Source of the DNA: Burkholderiales bacterium
GTDB lineage: Bacteria; Pseudomonadota; Gammaproteobacteria; Burkholderiales; Burkholderiaceae
NCBI GenBank assembly: GCA_947372535.1
Contig: CANBUA010000152.1
Coordinates: 1-10,997 of the forward strand
Length of the DNA: 10,997 bases
Reading direction: 5' to 3'
The position numbers and the translations under genes are program-made. The notes under the pieces are model-generated. The model had not been told where the DNA came from, ran no database searches, and saw nothing but the letters and a program-made list of their open reading frames with translations. Below are positions 5,988 through 10,997 of this stretch, one piece after another (the stretch's first letter is position 1; each line of letters opens with the position of its first letter).

Positions 5988-7790
5988 TCAAAAAGTTTCC
6001 CAATCGTCGTCTTTGCCGGCGCTGGCGGTGGTGTGCGCAGCAGCTGTCGCCGGTGAAGGCAGTTGAGGCTGAGCAGCCGGCTTGATCGCCTTGACAGGGG
6101 TTGAGGTGGTTCTGGCTTGGGGAGCCTGACCATGGACAGTCTTGCCCAGGGGTTTGACCGGCGTGGTGTGACCAGCTGCGTGGGTCGTCTTGCGTTGGAG
6201 CGCGCCGATCACCTCCTTGGCCTTGACCTCGGCATCCAGTGAATGGCCGGTGCGGAAGACGCCCACGGCCTGGGTGAGTCGCTGGGCCTGCACCTTCAGG
6301 CTCTCGGCGGCCGCCATGCTTTCTTCGACCAGCGCGGCGTTCTGCTGCGTCATCTGGTCGAGCTGGCTGACGGCCTGGTTGATCTGGCCAATGCCCTGGC
6401 TCTGCTCGGTGCTGGCATGCGCGATCTCGCCGACCAGGTCCGTGACCTTGCGCACCTGGGTCACGACATCGGTCATGGTGCTGCCCGCGGTGCCAACGAG
6501 TTGGCTGCCCGCATCGACCCGCTCGACACTGTCGCTGATCAAGGTCTTGATTTCACGCGCGGCCTGGGCGCTGCGCTGCGCCAGCGAGCGGACCTCGCCA
6601 GCCACCACGGCAAAACCACGGCCCTGCTCGCCTGCGCGGGCGGCTTCGACCGCAGCGTTCAGCGCCAGGATGTTGGTTTGGAAGGCAATGCCATCGATCA
6701 CGCCGATGATGTCGGAGATCTTGCGGCTGGCCGCCTGGATGTCGTTCATGGTGCCGATCACCTGGGTGACGACTTCCCCGCCACGTGTGGCCACGGTGGA
6801 CGCAGCGCTGGCCAACTGGTTGGCCTGGCGTGCGTTGTCCGCATTGGTGCGCACGGTGCCCGACATCTCTTCGATGGAAGCTGCTGTCTCCTCCAGGCTG
6901 GAGGCCTGCTCTTCCGTGCGGCCGCTCAGGTCGCGGTTGCCTTGGGCGATTTGCGAGGAGGCGGTGGCCACCGAATCAGCACCCGCGCGGACCTCCGACA
7001 CCATGGTGGACAAACCGTCGATCATGTGGCCCAAGGCGAGTTGCATGTCGCCCAGTTCATCGCCACGGTCGTGGCGCACTTTCTGGGTCAGGTCGCCTTG
7101 CGAGACGCTGTCGAGCACTGCCACCACCAACTTGACAGGGCCGGCGATGGCGCGGCCCATCCCAAAGGCCAGACCCAGGCCCAAGGCCACGGTCACGACG
7201 ATGGCCGCGAGGATGGACCAGGAGGCCATCTGGTAGATGTCATTGGCTGCAGTGCTGGCACCGACACCGCCGTCGTGGTTGAGGGCGATGAGCTTGTCCA
7301 GCACGACCGCCGCCTGGTCAAAGGCCTCGCGACCCTTGCCCAGAGCCATGTGGCGGGCCTGTTCGGTCTCACCGATGGACGAAAGCTGGAGCACCTGATT
7401 TTGCACCGCCACGTAGGCTGCCCATTGCGCCTTGAAGGCGTCATAGGTGGCCTGCTCCTGTGGGCTAGAGATCAGCTTGCTGTAGTTGTCCTGGCTCTTG
7501 GCCAGTTGATCGATCGCCCGCTTTAGGTCAGCCTCCATGGCCCGTTTGCCCGGATCGTCGCTGACGAGGGTATGCGACAAGGCGGCCATCCGGACGTCGT
7601 CGATGGCGGCATTGACTCGGCCGATGGCCTCGATGCTGGGCATCCAGTTCGACGAAATGTCGGTCGAGGCCTCGTTGACCACCGACAACTGATGTTTGGC
7701 GAACAGCCCCAGCGCAGTGGTCAGTGCCAGCACCAAGGAGAAGGCCAGCATCAGCTTGGGCAGCAGTTTTAGATTGGCGAACCATGACAT
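5988..7790 (-). CDS. Methyl-accepting chemotaxis protein, four-helix-bundle sensor
   Basis: This is a 600-residue membrane chemoreceptor. The ATG at 7790 (MSWFANLKLLPKL) has AGGAG 9 nt upstream. Transmembrane helix 1 is about 13-31 and helix 2 about 190-212, enclosing a periplasmic helical bundle of about 155 residues like the 4HB_MCP domain. A HAMP linker follows (about 212-265), then the long signalling coiled coil with the hairpin tip around 358-393 (GIAFQTNILALNAAVEAARA). A Pro/Ala/Thr-rich linker (about 512-594) leads to the C-terminal DWETF, matching the NWETF pentapeptide that tethers CheR and CheB in enteric receptors. The ligand is not shown by sequence. Its place between upp and codA suggests a pyrimidine; E. 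coli Tap, also a four-helix-bundle receptor, senses pyrimidines. No che genes are in the window. Confidence 0.95.
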   Translation of the reverse strand: MSWFANLKLLPKLMLAFSLVLALTTALGLFAKHQLSVVNEASTDISSNWMPSIEAIGRVNAAIDDVRMAALSHTLVSDDPGKRAMEADLKRAIDQLAKSQDNYSKLISSPQEQATYDAFKAQWAAYVAVQNQVLQLSSIGETEQARHMALGKGREAFDQAAVVLDKLIALNHDGGVGASTAANDIYQMASWSILAAIVVTVALGLGLAFGMGRAIAGPVKLVVAVLDSVSQGDLTQKVRHDRGDELGDMQLALGHMIDGLSTMVSEVRAGADSVATASSQIAQGNRDLSGRTEEQASSLEETAASIEEMSGTVRTNADNARQANQLASAASTVATRGGEVVTQVIGTMNDIQAASRKISDIIGVIDGIAFQTNILALNAAVEAARAGEQGRGFAVVAGEVRSLAQRSAQAAREIKTLISDSVERVDAGSQLVGTAGSTMTDVVTQVRKVTDLVGEIAHASTEQSQGIGQINQAVSQLDQMTQQNAALVEESMAAAESLKVQAQRLTQAVGVFRTGHSLDAEVKAKEVIGALQRKTTHAAGHTTPVKPLGKTVHGQAPQARTTSTPVKAIKPAAQPQLPSPATAAAHTTASAGKDDDWETF

Positions 7791-7808
7791 GGGGCGGCGC
7801 TCCTGATG

Positions 7809-7832
7809 AAAAAGTGCAAGGACATACCTTGC
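7809..7832 (-). terminator. Hairpin with T-run in the chemoreceptor leader
   Basis: On the minus strand GCAAGG-TATGT-CCTTGC (7816-7832) is a perfect 6-bp stem with a 5-nt loop, followed by AC and five T (7809-7813). It looks like a short intrinsic terminator for upp. It ends only 4 nt before the AGGAG of the chemoreceptor gene, so any chemoreceptor transcript starting upstream must pass it, which would make it an attenuator. The stem is short and may be weak. Confidence 0.4.
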
Positions 7833-7912
7833 TCGCACATCGCCCAGTGTCGGCCCCTCAGCCCGTCGTCAAACCGCCGTGAAACGTGACTTTCCCCCGC
7901 ATTTGTTGGGAT

Positions 7913-8554
7913 TCATTTGGTGCCATAAAGCCGGTCGCCCGCATCTCCCAGGCCCGGTTCGATGTAGCCGTGCTCGTTGAGGCGTTTGTCCAGCGCAGCC
8001 GCGAACACCGGCACGTCCGGGTGCGCCTCGGCCAGGCAGCTCACGCCCTCGGGCGCGGCCAGCAGGCACACCAGGGTGATCTGACGGCAGCCGGCCGCCT
8101 TGAGCCGGGTGATGGCCGCCGCCGCCGAATGCCCCGTGGCCAGCATGGGATCGACCACCAGCACCTGGCGCTCGGCCACATCGGAGGGCACCTTGAAGTA
8201 GTACTCCACGGGGTAGAGGGTCTCAGGGTCACGGTACAGGCCGATGTGGCCGACACGCGCGAGCGGCAGGATGTCCAGAAAACCCTCCAGCATGCCGTTA
8301 CCCGCTCGCAGGATGGAGACCAGGCAGAGCTTCTTGCCGCTGATCACGGGCGCATCCATGGCCATCACGGGCGTCTGGATGGGCACCAGTTCGGTGGGCA
8401 AGGCGCGGGTGGTTTCGTAGGCCAGCAACAGGCTGACCTCACGCAGCAATTGGCGAAAGCTGTCGGTACCGGTTTCGCGGGCCCGCATCCAACTGAGCTT
8501 GTGCTGGATCAGTGGGTGGGTGACGACGGTGAGGTTGGGAAAAGTCAGTGACAT
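7913..8554 (-). CDS. upp: Uracil phosphoribosyltransferase
   Basis: Upp converts uracil and PRPP to UMP in pyrimidine salvage in the cytoplasm. The 213-residue product has the usual length (208 in E. coli). The PRPP-binding loop is [13 protein letters not shown] (131-143), preceded by SILRAGNGM (80-88), and the uracil-binding C-terminus is [16 protein letters not shown] (197-212). The N-terminus contains [18 protein letters not shown] (19-36), typical of the family. A GGAG site (8564-8567) lies 9 nt before the ATG. The gene heads a minus-strand series with the chemoreceptor (122 bp later) and codA, whose product supplies uracil. It diverges from the rhomboid gene. I found no convincing minus-strand promoter in the 152-bp gap. 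Confidence 0.97.
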   Translation of the reverse strand: MSLTFPNLTVVTHPLIQHKLSWMRARETGTDSFRQLLREVSLLLAYETTRALPTELVPIQTPVMAMDAPVISGKKLCLVSILRAGNGMLEGFLDILPLARVGHIGLYRDPETLYPVEYYFKVPSDVAERQVLVVDPMLATGHSAAAAITRLKAAGCRQITLVCLLAAPEGVSCLAEAHPDVPVFAAALDKRLNEHGYIEPGLGDAGDRLYGTK

Positions 8555-8643
8555 GGCCGTGAACTCCGATCTGAGCGATCAATGCATCAACACTAGCGAG
8601 GACCGTACCAGCAAAACAGGGTCGGCAACATGACAACATTTGG

Positions 8644-8671
8644 TTTTGGCCTTTGACGTGGGCTCTATGAT
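8644..8671 (+). promoter_or_regulatory. Candidate promoter of the rhomboid gene
   Basis: TATGAT (8666-8671, five of six consensus bases) lies 35 bp before the rhomboid ATG. A poor -35 match, TTTTGG (8644-8649), stands 16 bp upstream. TTGACG at 8653-8658 is a better -35 sequence but is too close to this -10 box. Moderate to low support. Confidence 0.3.
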
Positions 8672-8706
8672 GAGGTCTGTGTTTTCCGTCAGATGACATT
8701 GCCAAG

Positions 8707-9327
8707 ATGCCTCCTTTGCCTCCCGTGACCCAGGCGCTGCTGCTGCTTAATGTGGCGCTTTTCTGCATCGACACCGCTTTGGGTGACAGCCTCTCGAACG
8801 GCCTGCTGGCCTTGTGGCCGCTGGACAGCCCCAATTTCATGCCCTGGCAGGTGGTCACTTATGCCTTCATGCATGGCAACTGGACGCACCTGTTCTTCAA
8901 CATGATGGGCCTGTGGATGTTCGGCAGCGAGCTGGAAATCGTCTGGGGCCGCAAGCGTTTCATGCAGTTCTACGGCGTCAGCGTATTGACGGCGGCGGCC
9001 TGCCAGTTGGTGATGGCGGCCACCACGGGCATCGGCAATCCCACGGTGGGCGCGTCGGGCGGCTTGTTCGGACTGCTGCTGGCCTTCGGGATGATGTTCC
9101 CGGACCGCATGATCATGCCGCTGATCCCGCCCATCCCCATGAAGGCCAAGTACTTCGTGGCCCTGTATGGCTGCCTGGAACTGATCCTGGGGGTGACGGG
9201 CACTCAAATGGGCGTGGCCCACTTTGCCCATCTGGGCGGCATGCTCGGCGGCTGGCTGGTGATCCGCTACTGGCGCGGGCAGCCGCCGTTTGGCCGGGGC
9301 CCCAAAGGACCCCGGGGACGCTTTTGA
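8707..9327 (+). CDS. Rhomboid family intramembrane serine protease
   Basis: Rhomboids cleave membrane proteins inside the bilayer with a Ser-His dyad. The 206-residue product has about six hydrophobic segments (near 8-24, 47-70, 87-106, 113-131, 148-166, 170-187). The catalytic serine is S117 in VGASGGLFG (114-122). The catalytic histidine is H172 in GVAHFAHLGG (169-178), aligned with H254 of E. coli GlpG. H61 and N65 in HGNWTHLFFNMMG (56-68) match the oxyanion-site HxxxN of GlpG. A basic Gly/Pro/Arg tail (189-206) lies after the last helix. The MPPLPPVTQALLLLN start matches relatives, although the ribosome-binding site is weak. It lacks an extra cytoplasmic N-terminal domain like that of GlpG. 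Substrates are unknown. It diverges from upp and converges on the PEP-CTERM gene with one base between stop codons. Confidence 0.94.
   Translation: MPPLPPVTQALLLLNVALFCIDTALGDSLSNGLLALWPLDSPNFMPWQVVTYAFMHGNWTHLFFNMMGLWMFGSELEIVWGRKRFMQFYGVSVLTAAACQLVMAATTGIGNPTVGASGGLFGLLLAFGMMFPDRMIMPLIPPIPMKAKYFVALYGCLELILGVTGTQMGVAHFAHLGGMLGGWLVIRYWRGQPPFGRGPKGPRGRF
9294..9325 (+). terminator. GC-rich hairpin at the 3' end of the rhomboid gene
   Basis: CCGGGGCC (9294-9301) pairs with GG-A-CCCCGG (9307-9315, one bulged A at 9309) around the loop CCAAA, giving eight GC pairs. TTTT follows at 9322-9325 after a six-base spacer. It lies within the last codons of the rhomboid gene. It may act as its terminator, although the T-run is short and displaced; on the other strand no T-run follows. 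Confidence 0.4.
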
Positions 9328-9328
9328 A

Positions 9329-10234
9329 TCAGCCTTGCTGAGGCTTGAGGCGCTTCTTCATCAAAGGCACCAGGGCCAAGCCAGCCAGCACCAGGGCGAT
9401 GCTGGAAGGCTCGGGCACTGCAGGCGTCAGGGCCGTCAGTCCGATGATCGAACCCACGGCTGCGGTGTTGCCCGCCAGGCCAAAGGCACCCAGCGAGGTC
9501 GCCAGGTTACCCGGGCCGCTCAGGGCGATGCGATAAAGCGTCGATTGGCCGGTGTCGGCATCGGTCAGGGCTGCGTAACCCACGCCAGAGGCCGAAATGT
9601 CAAAGCCTGCCACGCCCGAGGTGTCCACGCCCAGACTGCCCACCAGTTCCTGCGCGCCGCTGGCGGGTGGGTTTTGCTTGTAGAGCGAGTCTGTGCTCGA
9701 ATCGATGCCATAGAGCACCGTGGCGGTGGCCGGGTTGACGTCGTTGTTGGTGTAGGCCGAGGCCACCACCCTGGCGCCCACCGGCAAAGCCGTCTGCACG
9801 GTCACGGTGCCCGTGGCCACGTTGATGACCCAGTTCTCGCGGGCGTTGCTGGTCAGGCGCAAGGAACCTGACGCTGCGTTGGACAAATCGGCCGCTGGGT
9901 TGAAGTCAAAGCCGATGGCCGTGCCAGTGACCGACTGTGACAGGGCCAGGCGGCCGCTGGCCACACCGGTGGCGGCATTGAGCTGGTACAGGTTGCCCAG
10001 GTCGCTCAAGCCATAAACCACGCCGGTCGTGGGGCGCAGGTCGATGGCGCGCAGGCGCTCACCGCCCAGCAGTCCGCTGATGCTCGTCAAGCTGCCATTG
10101 GCAGGGCTGGACGAATCAACGGTCAGCAGTTTCTGGTCAACGGTCAGGCCGACCAAGGTTTCCGCCTGGGCCACGGCCGCCGCAGACAATAGGCAGGCCG
10201 CGAAGGCGGCTGTCGCCAAAGTATTGAATTTCAT
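9329..10234 (-). CDS. PEP-CTERM sorted exported protein with DUF4394-like domain
   Basis: The 301-residue product has a signal peptide (1-24, cut after VAQA) and a C-terminal PEP-CTERM signal: VPEPSS (273-278), a hydrophobic helix (279-291) and the basic tail KKRLK (293-297). Such proteins are cleaved by an exosortase and are linked to exopolysaccharide and biofilm surfaces. The central part resembles DUF4394 proteins: LRAIDLRPTTGVVYGL (61-76), GTAIGFDFNPAADL (104-117), VVASAYTNND (156-165), LYGIDSSTDSLYKQ (174-187) and LGVDTSGVAGFDIS (201-214), suggesting repeated beta-propeller-like blades. AGGAG (10241-10245) lies 6 nt before the ATG. No exosortase gene is in the window. Its molecular role is unknown. 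It follows lspA on the same strand after 137 bp and a likely terminator, so it probably has its own promoter. Confidence 0.9.
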   Translation of the reverse strand: MKFNTLATAAFAACLLSAAAVAQAETLVGLTVDQKLLTVDSSSPANGSLTSISGLLGGERLRAIDLRPTTGVVYGLSDLGNLYQLNAATGVASGRLALSQSVTGTAIGFDFNPAADLSNAASGSLRLTSNARENWVINVATGTVTVQTALPVGARVVASAYTNNDVNPATATVLYGIDSSTDSLYKQNPPASGAQELVGSLGVDTSGVAGFDISASGVGYAALTDADTGQSTLYRIALSGPGNLATSLGAFGLAGNTAAVGSIIGLTALTPAVPEPSSIALVLAGLALVPLMKKRLKPQQG

Positions 10235-10351
10235 CTCGAACTCCTAGCTAGAGGTTTGTTTCTTGAAAAAGAAAACGCTCGTTTGAAAGCGCTTCCCCAA
10301 CACCTCTACGCAGCCAGGTTCGAGCTGGACGCAACTAATTCACACAAACCA

Positions 10352-10369
10352 CCCCCCAGTTCAGGGGAG
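10352..10369 (-). terminator. Probable terminator after lspA
   Basis: Directly after the lspA stop the minus strand forms CTCCCC-TGAACT-GGGGGG (six pairs including one G-U). TGGTTTGTGTG follows, which is only moderately T-rich. The position fits the end of an ileS-lspA transcript. Confidence 0.45.
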
Positions 10370-10371
10370 GA

Positions 10372-10890
10372 TCAACTGCGGCGCACCCTTCGCAACTCAT
10401 CGAGGATGAGCAGGGCTGCACCGATGGTGATGGCGCAATCGGCGATGTTGAAGGCCGGGAAATGACCGGCCGGGAACACGGGCGCCAGCCAGGTCCAGTG
10501 GAAATCCAGGAAATCGACCACATAACCGTGCACCAGGCGATCAATCACATTGCCGACGGCACCGCCCATCACCAGGGTCAGCGCCCAGGAGAACATGCGC
10601 TGGCCGCCATGCTGGCGCAGCATGTAGATGATGAAGCTGACCGCCACCGCACCCAGGCCCACGAAGAACCAGCGCTGCCAGCCCCCCGCATTGGCCAGGA
10701 AGGAAAAGGCCGCGCCATGGTTGTGAACGCGCACCAGGTTGAAGAAGCTGGTGACGGGGTGCGAATCCCCCAGGGCAAAGGCCCTGAGCGTGACCACCTT
10801 GCTGATCTGATCCAGCAGGATGACGATGATGGCGATGCCCAGCCAGGGGCCCAGGCTGGCGAAGGAGGCTGCTTTTTTCTTGGTGGCCAT
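10372..10890 (-). CDS. lspA: Lipoprotein signal peptidase (signal peptidase II) LspA
   Basis: LspA is the inner-membrane aspartyl protease that removes signal peptides from diacylglyceryl-modified prolipoproteins. The 172-residue product has four hydrophobic segments (near 14-35, 70-90, 100-118, 148-164). Conserved motifs are LLDQISK (25-31), [11 protein letters not shown] (55-65), [11 protein letters not shown] (109-119), GYVVDFLDF (122-130) and [11 protein letters not shown] (144-154). D126 and D151 align with the catalytic pair (D124 and D143 in P. aeruginosa). The stretch between them ([13 protein letters not shown]) is some six residues longer than in E. coli. The ribosome-binding site is weak, but the start lies 32 bp after the ileS stop, as in the common ileS-lspA operon, so it is probably expressed from an upstream promoter. 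It is specific for lipoproteins and does not process the PEP-CTERM neighbour. Confidence 0.97.
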   Translation of the reverse strand: MATKKKAASFASLGPWLGIAIIVILLDQISKVVTLRAFALGDSHPVTSFFNLVRVHNHGAAFSFLANAGGWQRWFFVGLGAVAVSFIIYMLRQHGGQRMFSWALTLVMGGAVGNVIDRLVHGYVVDFLDFHWTWLAPVFPAGHFPAFNIADCAITIGAALLILDELRRVRRS

Positions 10891-10922
10891 GTGTACGTGA
10901 ATCAGTCAATCAATGGATCAGG

Positions 10923-10997
10923 TCAGGCGTGGACGCGGTGCTCGCCCGTGCCGAAAAGGTTGCTCACGCAACGTCCGCAGATCGTGGCGTACTTCGG
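10923..10997 (-). CDS. ileS: Isoleucyl-tRNA synthetase IleS, C-terminal end (cut by window edge)
   Basis: The last 24 codons of a frame entering from the right edge read PKYATICGRCVSNLFGTGEH plus RVHA and a TGA stop. The CGRCVSN stretch is the second cysteine pair of the C-terminal zinc-binding module of bacterial IleS, which ends in the same way in E. coli (CGRCVSN followed by a short basic tail). Its position 32 bp upstream of lspA on the same strand matches the widespread ileS-lspA gene order, which supports the call in spite of its short length. Confidence 0.85.
   Translation of the reverse strand, partial: PKYATICGRCVSNLFGTGEHRVHA

Noticed and set aside
6243..7526. Long plus-strand open reading frame of 427 codons
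   Set aside because: It is the antisense shadow of the chemoreceptor gene; the product is rich in His, Asp, Gly and Leu with no recognisable domain.
7791..7912. FliA (sigma-28) promoter for the chemoreceptor gene
   Set aside because: GCCGACAC resembles the -10 element GCCGATAA, but no TAAA-type -35 element is found at the right spacing.
8707..10234. Rhomboid gene as a dedicated protease (rhombosortase) for the neighbouring sorted protein
   Set aside because: Rhombosortases act on GlyGly-CTERM tails, while the neighbour carries a PEP-CTERM tail handled by exosortases; the two genes are also convergent, not an operon.

Overview
The window looks like chromosomal DNA of a GC-rich betaproteobacterium in the Burkholderiales. 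This is inferred from the porin N-terminus (AQSSLTIYGVLDAS type), the RuvB, CysM and chemoreceptor sequences, an ileS-lspA tail, and a PEP-CTERM protein. The last points to the Leptothrix/Rubrivivax/Aquabacterium side of the order. I cannot name a genus. No insertion sequence, phage gene, CRISPR array or integrase is visible, and coding density is high.

Left part (1-2922): the start of an outer-membrane porin gene (minus) diverges from ruvB (plus) across 295 bp that hold a perfect 15-bp palindrome. ruvB converges on tusA. On the minus strand tRNA-Leu(CAA), cysM and tusA lie head to tail with small gaps, so one transcript could carry a tRNA, cysteine synthase B and a sulfur-carrier protein.

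Middle (2960-4604): an OmpR-type regulator whose receiver domain has lost most phosphorylation residues diverges from a gene for a Ser-rich EF-hand protein. The region between them carries two exact copies of an 11-bp sequence 94 bp apart.

Centre (4635-8554, all minus): upp, a membrane chemoreceptor and a codA-like cytosine deaminase follow one another. CodA-type enzymes make uracil from cytosine and Upp turns uracil into UMP, so the chemoreceptor sits between two consecutive pyrimidine-salvage steps. This is the most interesting arrangement in the window. It suggests a salvage-plus-taxis unit, with possible RNA structures in both gaps.

Right part (8707-10997): a rhomboid intramembrane protease (plus) converges, with a single base between the stop codons, on a DUF4394-like PEP-CTERM protein (minus). 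The window ends with lspA and the last 24 codons of ileS (both minus), a common proteobacterial pairing. Most genes are ordinary housekeeping or envelope genes; the novelty lies in arrangement, the degenerate regulator and non-coding elements.
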